Below, in pieces: positions 43,485 through 50,888 of a stretch of 64,000 bases of DNA. Numbering within the stretch: the first letter of the stretch is position 1; every line of letters begins with the position of its first letter. Under the pieces are notes generated by a model. The model made no database searches, was not told the origin of the DNA, and saw only the letters and a list, made by a program, of their open reading frames with translations. The position numbers were made by a program, and so were the translations under genes. The stretch is from Pseudomonadota bacterium (GTDB lineage Bacteria; Pseudomonadota; Gammaproteobacteria; Steroidobacterales; Steroidobacteraceae). Location: assembly GCA_018241505.1 (NCBI GenBank), contig JAFEDS010000021.1, forward strand, positions 1 through 64,000, read 5' to 3'.

Positions 43485-44813
43485 ATGAATACGGCCACTC
43501 AAACTTCCCCGACCCTCGAGGCGGCTGTCGCGGCCGCGGAGGCCCGCTTTGCCGCTGCGAACCCCAGGAGCCGCGCCCGGCACGAGCAGGCGTGCGCCGT
43601 GCTGCCGGGCGGGCATTCGCGCCAGACCCTGTTTTTCGCCCCATTTCCCCTGACCATGCAAGGTGGGCACGGCGCGCGCATCACCGACCTCGATCAGCAC
43701 GAATACCTGAACCTGGTGGGCGATTTCGCGGCCGGTGTGTTCGGCAGCACCTGTGAGCCCATTCAGAAGGTGGTGAGTGAGACCTTGCGCGGCGGCATTT
43801 CGTTGAGCGGCCTGAACCTGCACGAGTCGGAGCTGGCGCGTTTGATTTCCCAGCGCATGCCCTCGATAGAGCAGGTGCGGTTCTGTAATTCCGGATCCGA
43901 GGCGTGCCTGTATGCCGTGCAGATTGCGCGCCATGCCACCGGCCGCTCCAAGCTGTTGGTATTCAACGGGTGCTATCACGGCGGCTTCATGATCTACGGC
44001 GACAAGGACCCGCCGTTGAGCATTCCATTCCCGCTCGTCAAGGCCACCTACAATGATGTTGAAGGCACCCGCAAGCTGATTCGTGCCCACGCCGCCGAGC
44101 TGGCGGCCGTCGTTGTCGAGCCCGTGATGGGATCCGGCGGCGCAATTCCCGGCACGCGCGAATTTCTGCAGATGCTGCGGGATGAGACCCGGCGCGCCGG
44201 CCCGATGTTGATATTCGACGAGGTGATGACTTCGCGGCTGGGGCCCGGCGGGGTTCAGGGCTTGCTGGGAATCCAACCTGACCTGACCACGCTCGGCAAG
44301 TTCTGGGGCGGCGGTTTCGCGTTCGGTGCCTTCGGCGGTGCGTCCGAGTTGATGCGCCACATGGACGTGAGCCGCGGCGGCCTGTTGTCACAAGGCGGCA
44401 CTTTCAACAACAACGTGGTGACCATGGCCGCGGGGCTGGTCGGCGCACGCGACGTATACACGCCGGAGGCCTGTCGTTCGCTGAATTCGCGCGGCGACTG
44501 GCTTCGTGAGCAACTGAACGGACTCGGTGCGAAGTCCGGCATTGCCTTGCAGGCCACGGGGATTGGCGGTGTGCTCAACACGCATTGGACGGTGGGGCCG
44601 ATCACGCATCCGGGGCAAGTGGTGCCCATCCATGCGCCGGTACGGCGGTTGTTCCAACTCGAGATGATTGAAAGCGGCTTCTTCGTGGCGCAACGCGGCA
44701 TGATCAACCTGTCGCTGCCGGTGGAGCAGGGGGATCTGGCGGCGTTTGTGCGCGCCGCCGGTGAATTCCTGACACGTCATTCAGCATTGCTGCCACGAGC
44801 GGTTGTCCACTAG
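43485..44813 (+). CDS. class III aminotransferase, beta-amino acid transaminase-like
   Basis: The 442-residue PLP enzyme belongs to the glutamate-1-semialdehyde aminomutase-like group. The lysine is K272 in TLGKFWGGG, D245 in FDEVMTSRLGP binds the pyridine ring, and GTFNNNVVTMAAG marks the phosphate site. LPGGHSRQTLFFAPFPL, with R46, and the short C-terminal LLPRA recall the beta-phenylalanine aminotransferase of Variovorax more than true GSA mutases (recall only, not aligned). Such enzymes turn beta-amino acids into beta-keto acids. It lies directly after the BKACE gene, whose substrates are beta-keto acids, and this juxtaposition is the main support for the role. Confidence 0.88.
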   Translation: MNTATQTSPTLEAAVAAAEARFAAANPRSRARHEQACAVLPGGHSRQTLFFAPFPLTMQGGHGARITDLDQHEYLNLVGDFAAGVFGSTCEPIQKVVSETLRGGISLSGLNLHESELARLISQRMPSIEQVRFCNSGSEACLYAVQIARHATGRSKLLVFNGCYHGGFMIYGDKDPPLSIPFPLVKATYNDVEGTRKLIRAHAAELAAVVVEPVMGSGGAIPGTREFLQMLRDETRRAGPMLIFDEVMTSRLGPGGVQGLLGIQPDLTTLGKFWGGGFAFGAFGGASELMRHMDVSRGGLLSQGGTFNNNVVTMAAGLVGARDVYTPEACRSLNSRGDWLREQLNGLGAKSGIALQATGIGGVLNTHWTVGPITHPGQVVPIHAPVRRLFQLEMIESGFFVAQRGMINLSLPVEQGDLAAFVRAAGEFLTRHSALLPRAVVH

Positions 44814-44879
44814 CCCGCCGTGGCCGAGCGCGAAAAGAACCCGGGCTGCGCGCGGCCAGTGCCGCGCCAATAGACGACA

Positions 44880-46250
44880 ATGACCGACGCACCCCGCCTC
44901 CGCGGTAACATCGGTCGCTTTCAGTACCTCGCCCTGGGTTTCGGCACGATGATCGGCTCCGCGTGGGTCATCCTGCTCGGCGACTGGTTGGGCAAGGCTG
45001 GTCCCGGCGGCGCGGTCCTCGGCTTTCTGGCCGGTGGCGCGGTCGTCGTGTTGGTGGGCACCTGCTATGCGCAGCTTGCGGCACATCTTCCCGAGGCCGG
45101 CAGCGAGTTCGTTTATGCGCGGCGCGTGTACGGGCGGGGCCTGGCATTCACCGTCGGCTGGTTTCTGATCCTCTACCTGTTGAGTGTCACGGTTTTCGAA
45201 GCGCTGGCATTCGCCTGGATCGTGGAAACAGTCCTGCCCGGTGCTGCGCCGTTGCCCGTCGGTATCGGCGGCGCGATCGTCATCGCCACCCTCAACTTTC
45301 GCGGCGCGCGGCTGGCGGTCATATCGCACACGTTTCTCACCTACAGCTTCTTTGCTGTGGTGGTATTCATTCTGCTGCTGTTACTGGCGAACGGCTCGGC
45401 TCACAACGCGGCACCGCTGTTTGGCGCTACCAACGGTCGCAACTGGTACCTGGGAAGCGGCGCCATCTTCGCGTTCTGCGCCTATGCGTTGAACGGTTTT
45501 CAGACCATTCCGCATGCGATCGAAGAGCGCTCCGGCAATATCAGCCTGGATGCCATTGGCTGGATCATCATCGGCTCCATTGGCGCGGCGGCTGCATTTT
45601 ATTGCCTGGTTGTCATAGCGGCCGCGGTCATCGTGCCCTGGCAGGGGCTCGTGGCCGCGCCACTGCCCATGGTAGCCGCGGTACGCAGCTTGCCGCACGG
45701 GCAGGTATTCGCGCTGGTGTTGCTGGTAGCGACGGCGGCGTCGCTCCTGAAGGCCTGGAATGGCGTTTTCATGATGGCGGTGCGGCTGTTGGTTGCGATG
45801 GCACGCGCCGGCTGCGTGCCGGGCGTGTTTGCACGCTTGCATCCCCGGTTTCAGTCGCCGGCGCCGGCGGTTCTGGCCGCCGGGACATGCAACATCGCCG
45901 GCATTTTCCTGGGCAAGGGCGCCATCGAGCCCATCACCGACATGAGCGCGATGGTGCTGACCCTGACCTATGCGATGTGTTGTTGGACGGTGCTGCGGCT
46001 CCGGCGCCGAGGCTGTCTCGTCGCCGGATCGGGCGCGGCCTCCTGGCTCGTTGTGCTCGCGTTACTCGGGAGCGCTTTGATGGCCGCCTGTGCCTTCCTG
46101 ACTCCTTTCTGGCAACAACCCGGCTTCCCCCTGGAGTATCAGTTACTCGCCGCCTGGGGCGTCCTGGGTCTCGTGGTGTGGCGCTACGCGCTCACCCGGC
46201 CGTCAGGTCCAGACTCTCCCAGTACCCCGGCACCTTGGTCAGCCCCATGA
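44880..46250 (+). CDS. APC-superfamily permease
   Basis: The 456-residue membrane protein has about twelve helices. It shows the APC helix 1 pattern LALGFGTMIGSAWVILLGDWL, CYAQLAAHLPEAGSEFVYARR, and FCAYALNGFQTIPHAIEER in helix 6, similar to the permease at 40998 but clearly diverged. It probably takes up an amino acid or related amine. Its last 59 bases overlap the 3' end of the convergent GntR gene. It follows the aminotransferase by 66 bases and is likely part of the operator-3 transcript. Confidence 0.88.
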   Translation: MTDAPRLRGNIGRFQYLALGFGTMIGSAWVILLGDWLGKAGPGGAVLGFLAGGAVVVLVGTCYAQLAAHLPEAGSEFVYARRVYGRGLAFTVGWFLILYLLSVTVFEALAFAWIVETVLPGAAPLPVGIGGAIVIATLNFRGARLAVISHTFLTYSFFAVVVFILLLLLANGSAHNAAPLFGATNGRNWYLGSGAIFAFCAYALNGFQTIPHAIEERSGNISLDAIGWIIIGSIGAAAAFYCLVVIAAAVIVPWQGLVAAPLPMVAAVRSLPHGQVFALVLLVATAASLLKAWNGVFMMAVRLLVAMARAGCVPGVFARLHPRFQSPAPAVLAAGTCNIAGIFLGKGAIEPITDMSAMVLTLTYAMCCWTVLRLRRRGCLVAGSGAASWLVVLALLGSALMAACAFLTPFWQQPGFPLEYQLLAAWGVLGLVVWRYALTRPSGPDSPSTPAPWSAP

Positions 46251-46947
46251 GATCCTTGCTCATGGCTTCCTGGGCCGCGAGCGGATCGCGCGCCTGGAAT
46301 GCCGCCAGCAAGCGGTCATGATTCTCCGCGGCCACCTTGCGGAACACGCCGCCTTTGGTCGTCATGAACGGCACCATGTTGGCCACCAGCGGCGCCATTC
46401 GCAGCCACAGCATCTGGATCAAGGGAATCAGCATCGCGTTGTCGGCAATGCGATAGATCTCGAAATGGAATGCCATGTTGAGTGACAGGTGCGTGCGGGT
46501 ATCGCCCTTGGCAACACTTTGCTCCATCCCCTGCTGCAAGGCGCGCAGATGTTCGATCTGCACGAGCGTGATGTTGCGGGCGGCCAGGGCGGCGGCCCGG
46601 CCTTCCAGGTCCTCGCGCAGCTCGAGGATCTGCTCGACCTGCCGGCGCGTCAGCACCGGCACGCGGGCCGAGCGGTTGGGTAATGACTCGAAGGCGCCCT
46701 CCGAAGTGAGGCGCCGCAGCGCCTCGCGTACCGGCATCTCGCCAATCGAAAGCTCTTTGGCGAGCGAACGCAGGGTCACCACCTCACCCGGCCGGAACTG
46801 GCCGGCGAGGACCGCTTCCTTCAGAACCCCATACGCGCGGATGTGCGCGGCCTCGCCCGGGGCGGCCCGCTCGGCACCCGCAAGCGCGGCGCGCTTCGTA
46901 ACGGCTTTTCTTCCAGAGGTCTTTTTTCGGGGGTTCGTCGCTTGCAT
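46192..46947 (-). CDS. GntR-family regulator, FCD (FadR/VanR) subgroup
   Basis: The 251-residue protein has a basic N-terminal extension (residues 1-30), a GntR winged helix at about 33-100 (LKEAVLAGQFRPGE, LAKELSIGEMPVREALRRL), and an all-helical FCD ligand domain at about 110-240 with likely metal histidines in NMAFHFEIYR and AENHDRLLAAF. It lies amid the genes preceded by the TGATCA pairs and is divergent from one of them, so it is the best candidate to bind those operators, probably as a repressor released by a pathway acid. Its 3' end overlaps the permease gene by 59 bases. Confidence 0.92.
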   Translation of the reverse strand: MQATNPRKKTSGRKAVTKRAALAGAERAAPGEAAHIRAYGVLKEAVLAGQFRPGEVVTLRSLAKELSIGEMPVREALRRLTSEGAFESLPNRSARVPVLTRRQVEQILELREDLEGRAAALAARNITLVQIEHLRALQQGMEQSVAKGDTRTHLSLNMAFHFEIYRIADNAMLIPLIQMLWLRMAPLVANMVPFMTTKGGVFRKVAAENHDRLLAAFQARDPLAAQEAMSKDLMGLTKVPGYWESLDLTAG

Positions 46948-47026
46948 GCGCGGGGCTTTTCCTTCGGCGGTGCGAAGGATGCAAGCCTATGCTGCGCGAC
47001 CCGGGTCATACAACTGTTTTCCGTGA

Positions 47027-47057
47027 TTTTGATCACAGCTAGATGTTATGATCACAA
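47027..47057. promoter_or_regulatory. paired TGATCA operator 4 (gntR / FAD oxidoreductase)
   Basis: TGATCA cores at 47030-47035 and 47049-47054 are 13 bases apart (centres 19 bp), in the 111-base gap between the divergent gntR and FAD oxidoreductase genes. It could serve both autoregulation and control of the oxidoreductase. The right core overlaps TATGAT, as at operator 2. Confidence 0.78.
47047..47052 (+). promoter_or_regulatory. -10-like TATGAT of the FAD oxidoreductase gene, leaderless start predicted
   Basis: TATGAT ends six bases before ATG 47059, the same spacing as at hyuA. No ribosome-binding site is present between them, so a leaderless mRNA is predicted. A clear -35 box is not visible. 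Confidence 0.5.
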
Positions 47058-47058
47058 A

Positions 47059-49377
47059 ATGAATATTCCATCATCTGCCCGCGTCGTCGTGATCGGCGGC
47101 GGCATCGCCGGTTGCAGCGCCGCCTGGCACCTGGCATCCCTCGGGGTCCGCGATGTGGTGCTGCTGGAGAGGGCGGCGCTCAGCTCCGGCACCACGTGGC
47201 ATTCCACCGGGAACATGGAGACCTACCGCCCGGACCCGGTGATTTTCGAGATGGTGCGTTATGCCCTGGAGACCTATCCGCGGATTGCCGCGGAAGCCGG
47301 CCAGGACATCGGCTGGCGCAGTGTCGGCCGGGTGATGTACACCGACCGCGAGTCTCGTTGGGAGTCGATGCGGACTCTGCCGGAGCTGGGGCAGGCTCGT
47401 GGCATCGAGCTCGAGCTGCTGACGCCCGCCCAGGTCCAACAACGCCTTCCCATCATTGCCACCGCCGAACTGCTCGGCGGCGTCTGGGTGCCGAGCGACT
47501 CCAGGGTCAATCCAACTGATGCCGTGATGGCATTCGCGGCCGCGGCCAAGGCACGTGGTGTGGGCATCTATCAGGATGTGCCGGTCACCGGAATCGAGCT
47601 GCGTGACGGCAGGGTGCAGGGCGTTGTTACCGCCCATGGCACGATCGGCTGCGACACCGTAGTGGTCGCCGCGGGGCTGTGGTCCGGCGATCTCCTCGAG
47701 AGCTGCGGAATTCAACTGCCTTTGCACGCGCTCGAGCACCAGTATCTGATCACCCAGCCGCTGGGCATTGATCGCAACCTGCCGCTGTTCCTATCATTGG
47801 ACGATCAGCTCTACGGCCGCGAAGAGGTGGGTGGCATCATGGTCGGCAGTCTCGATGACGGCGCGATCCCGTTGTCCACCCGGCAACTGCCGCAGAATTT
47901 CTCATTTTCACTGCTGAGTGAACGCTGGCCGCAGTTCGAGCCCTACATGGCCACGGCGATGCGGCGCTTTCCGTTACTGCAGAACGCCGGCATCAAGATG
48001 TTGCTGAACGGGCCGGAGAGCTTCACGCCCGATGGCCAGATGTTGCTCGGCCCCGTGCCGGGCGCGACCGGGTTGTTCAGCGCCTGTGGATTCAACTCCA
48101 ACGGGATGGCCCTGGCACCGGCGGCGGGGCGGTTTGTTGCGGAGTGGATCGTCGAAGGCGCACCCAGTGTCGAAGTCGCCCAACTCGATGTACGGCGCTT
48201 TGGCGCCGCGCAGGCGAGCGAACCCTATATGAGGGACCGGGTCACGGAAATACCCGGTTACCACTGCCGGATTCACGCGCCGGACGCCGATTATGCAACC
48301 TCGCGCGATGTGCTTCGCTCGCCGTTGCACAATGAGCTTGCCATGGCGGGCGCCCGGTTTACGGCGGTCAACGCGTGGGAGAGGCCGTTGTGGATCGCAA
48401 CTTCCTCTGATTGGACGACCGCGGTCGCCGCCGAGGTTGCGGCCGCTGAGGAATCCGTTCTATTGATCGATCGGTCCGCGGACGCAAAGCACCTGCTCAC
48501 AGGCTCGCAGGTCGATGAATGGCTGCCGCTCAACGTCACGACGTTGTTGCCGTCAAGCAAGACGGCTGCCGTGTTGACACCGCTATTGGGCCGGCGCGGA
48601 CAGATCGAAGCGTTGGTGCGGACGCTGCGTTGGACAGATGATGCAACGATGTTGATCGCCGGCCCGGAGCAAAGTACGCGACTGCAGGAATGGCTGCGCC
48701 TGGCGGACCTGCCGGCAGGTAGTCGCCGCGAGGACGTCACGACCGGATACGCGATGCTGGAGCTGCACGGCATGCGGCGTGCGGCGCTGCTCAACGCGTT
48801 GGGCGTGCGCCCGAAAACTGTCGACCCATGTTGGATCGGAGCCGTTTCGGTCACTGTGCGTGACGATCCGGCCAATGATTCAACTCTGCTGATTACCGCC
48901 AGCAAGGGTGCTGCTGTGTTGTGGCAAAACCTGTTGACGGTCGGCAAGGCGTTCGGATTGCGCGTGGGTGGCCATTGGGCGCAGGAGGCAGCCCGAATCC
49001 AACGCGGTGTCCCTGGATTTGGCCGGGAGGCAACGCCGAATCGGCTTGCCGCGGAGCTGGGCGGCCAGATGCTGGCGGCGAGCGCCGCGGGCCGCGCCAA
49101 GGCGGACCCGGTGGGCAATCACCGCAAGCGGGTCCTGAGAGCCTTCTCCAGTCCGATCCCGTTGTTGGGCTTTGGCGCCCAGGAAGTTGTTTTGCAAAAG
49201 GGACGGACCGTGGGCGAGCTGACTTCGCGAGTGCGCCTGCCGGGCTGGTCCAGTGCGCTGCTGCTGGCACTGCTCGATCCTGACAGTTGGAATGGCAACG
49301 CCATTGAAACGGTTGCGGCCGGCCGGCGGTGGCCGCTGGTTCCCAGGCCGACGCCATGGTCAGCAAGGTTGAGCTGA
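47059..49377 (+). CDS. FAD-dependent oxidoreductase with GcvT-like C-terminus (dimethylglycine dehydrogenase-like)
   Basis: The 772-residue protein has a FAD Rossmann loop VVVIGGGIAGCSAAWHL at about 9-25 and the flavin-site stretch SSGTTWHSTGNM, whose histidine corresponds to the covalent flavin attachment in dimethylglycine dehydrogenase. The DAO fold runs to about 385. Beyond about 410 it resembles the aminomethyltransferase (GcvT) module of sarcosine/dimethylglycine dehydrogenases, but its folate-site sequence looks degenerate. It should oxidise a secondary or tertiary amine in the cytoplasm. ATG 47059 is fixed by the family N-terminus. It faces gntR across operator 4, so it belongs to the same regulon. 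Confidence 0.88.
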   Translation: MNIPSSARVVVIGGGIAGCSAAWHLASLGVRDVVLLERAALSSGTTWHSTGNMETYRPDPVIFEMVRYALETYPRIAAEAGQDIGWRSVGRVMYTDRESRWESMRTLPELGQARGIELELLTPAQVQQRLPIIATAELLGGVWVPSDSRVNPTDAVMAFAAAAKARGVGIYQDVPVTGIELRDGRVQGVVTAHGTIGCDTVVVAAGLWSGDLLESCGIQLPLHALEHQYLITQPLGIDRNLPLFLSLDDQLYGREEVGGIMVGSLDDGAIPLSTRQLPQNFSFSLLSERWPQFEPYMATAMRRFPLLQNAGIKMLLNGPESFTPDGQMLLGPVPGATGLFSACGFNSNGMALAPAAGRFVAEWIVEGAPSVEVAQLDVRRFGAAQASEPYMRDRVTEIPGYHCRIHAPDADYATSRDVLRSPLHNELAMAGARFTAVNAWERPLWIATSSDWTTAVAAEVAAAEESVLLIDRSADAKHLLTGSQVDEWLPLNVTTLLPSSKTAAVLTPLLGRRGQIEALVRTLRWTDDATMLIAGPEQSTRLQEWLRLADLPAGSRREDVTTGYAMLELHGMRRAALLNALGVRPKTVDPCWIGAVSVTVRDDPANDSTLLITASKGAAVLWQNLLTVGKAFGLRVGGHWAQEAARIQRGVPGFGREATPNRLAAELGGQMLAASAAGRAKADPVGNHRKRVLRAFSSPIPLLGFGAQEVVLQKGRTVGELTSRVRLPGWSSALLLALLDPDSWNGNAIETVAAGRRWPLVPRPTPWSARLS

Positions 49378-49432
49378 CCACGATTCTTCAATTGGCGCGG
49401 CACTGGTCGCGCGGAGCCCAGGTGTTTTTCCA

Positions 49433-49458
49433 CCGCCAAAAAGCGTGGTTTTTGGCGG
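49433..49458 (+). terminator. hairpin after the FAD oxidoreductase gene
   Basis: CCGCCAAAAA and TTTTTGGCGG form a perfect 10-bp stem with a six-base loop, 55 bases after the stop. The outer CCACC/GGTGG can extend it. It is a good candidate for the transcript end or for partial read-through into the next permease. Confidence 0.6.
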
Positions 49459-49535
49459 CTGCGGTGGTAGGTAGGGCGCCTGCGGCGCATTAGCCGCGCG
49501 CAGCCCGGGTCCTTTTGCGCTCTGGGGGCTTTGAA

Positions 49536-50750
49536 GTGTCAACAGGTCCTGGTCCTGCTCCTCTGACTCGAGCCGTTGGGTTCTGGGGGCTCGCCGCCGC
49601 GATTGTCAACATTACCATCGGCGGAAGTATTTTCGCCTTGCCCGCTACGTTGTATCTGACACTGGGCCCGGCGGCACCGCTTGCCTACATTCTCGGCGCG
49701 GCACTGTTTGCTCCCATCGTCCTGTGCTTTGCCGCCGCGGGCAGCCGCTTCACCACCACGGGCGGACCTTATCGCTATGTCGAATCGGCCTTCGGGAAGG
49801 TCCCCGGCCTGTTGGTGGCGGCGCTGTTCTGGATATCCAATGTCGCAGGAAGTGGCAGCATGGCCGCTATTCTCGTGAACCAGGCCACGCACATCCTGCC
49901 TGTCCTCGAACAACCTCTGCCGCGCGCCGCGTTTCTGGCCGTGGTCTATTCGGTCCTCTTCACCTTGAATGCGCGCGGCGTGAAGTTGGGTGCACGGGCC
50001 ATTGTCGCATTCGCCGCGGCGAAGATGATTCCGCTGCTGTTGCTGGCAGCGGGCGGTCTCATGTTGGTGCATCCTGCGAACCTGCAGATTGTCACGGCTC
50101 CCGATGCCCGATCCCTGGGCCGGGCATTGGTGGTTGCCGTGTTTGCTTATTCCGGCATCGAGACGGCGCTGGCGCCGTCAGGTGAGCTGCGCGATCCCGC
50201 ACGGGTCGTGCCCGGAGCGGCCCTGGTTGGTGTTGCCATTGTCGTAGTGTTGTATGTCAGCCTGCAGGTCGCGGCCCAGGGTGTTCTGGGCCCCGCGCTG
50301 GCCGGCCATGACGCGCCTCTGTCGGCCGTTGCCGAGCGGCTTCTGCCAGGATCCGCGGGGCTCGTGATTGTGACCGCTTCCGTCTCCCTCATTGGCGTGC
50401 TTCTGGGCGATCTGCTCGGTTCCTCGCGGCTGCTGTATGCGCTGGCCCAGGATGGGCTGCTACCGTCGGCTCTGGCGTCGGTCTCCGCCAGGTACCGCGT
50501 TCCCACGCGGGCGATATTCACGCATGCGGCGGTGGGTTGGGTGCTGGCGGCCTCGGGTACATTCAACACCCTGGCGATGGTTTCGGGCGCTGCGTTCTGC
50601 GTCGTCTATATCGCCTGTTGCGCGGCCGCATGGCGCCTGCAGAGCACCGGAGCCACGGAAACTTCAGCGCCGTTCCGCTTGCCCGGCGGGGGACTGATCC
50701 CCGCCGTCGGAATCGCCTGTTTGCTGCTGGTGCTATTGAGCCTCGCATAA
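49536..50750 (+). CDS. APC-superfamily permease
   Basis: The 404-residue membrane protein has about twelve helices, with the APC helix 1 motif NITIGGSIFALPATLYL, FTTTGGPYRYVESAFGKVPGLL, and AYSGIETALAPSGELRDP in helix 6, which resembles amino acid or polyamine transporters. GTG 49536 is chosen because GGGGG lies eight bases before it; a TTG seven codons earlier lacks such a site. It is the third APC permease of the region and differs from the other two, so it may carry another intermediate or an unrelated amino acid. Confidence 0.87.
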   Translation: MSTGPGPAPLTRAVGFWGLAAAIVNITIGGSIFALPATLYLTLGPAAPLAYILGAALFAPIVLCFAAAGSRFTTTGGPYRYVESAFGKVPGLLVAALFWISNVAGSGSMAAILVNQATHILPVLEQPLPRAAFLAVVYSVLFTLNARGVKLGARAIVAFAAAKMIPLLLLAAGGLMLVHPANLQIVTAPDARSLGRALVVAVFAYSGIETALAPSGELRDPARVVPGAALVGVAIVVVLYVSLQVAAQGVLGPALAGHDAPLSAVAERLLPGSAGLVIVTASVSLIGVLLGDLLGSSRLLYALAQDGLLPSALASVSARYRVPTRAIFTHAAVGWVLAASGTFNTLAMVSGAAFCVVYIACCAAAWRLQSTGATETSAPFRLPGGGLIPAVGIACLLLVLLSLA

Positions 50751-50789
50751 TTCCAGCGGCGAGAACTGGGTCACGGGTGGATCCGGAGC

Positions 50790-50817
50790 GAGGGCCAGGG
50801 GATTCGACCCTGGCCTC
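50790..50817 (+). terminator. hairpin after the third APC permease
   Basis: GCCAGGG at 50794-50800 and CCCTGGC at 50808-50814 flank a seven-base loop, and GAG/CTC extends the stem with one bulge. It lies in the 138-base gap before the GGDEF/EAL gene and probably ends the permease transcript. Confidence 0.55.
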
Positions 50818-50888
50818 AGATTCTGTGCGTTGCGGCCGATACGATACTACGAGCCGTTTGTCTATCGCATCGCAACAAAATAGCCAAA

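Noticed and set aside
44963-46321. 452-codon frame shifted within the APC permease
   Set aside because: Arg/Gly-rich, no hydrophobic pattern; the overlapping frame is a clear 12-helix permease.
46843-47058. N-terminal extension of the FAD oxidoreductase by 72 codons
   Set aside because: It overlaps the divergent gntR start and operator 4; the FAD-binding N-terminus begins at ATG 47059.
50790-50817. Possible tRNA T-arm remnant (GGATTCGACC in a stem)
   Set aside because: The rest of a tRNA cloverleaf is absent and the stem is longer than a T-arm; a terminator explains it better.
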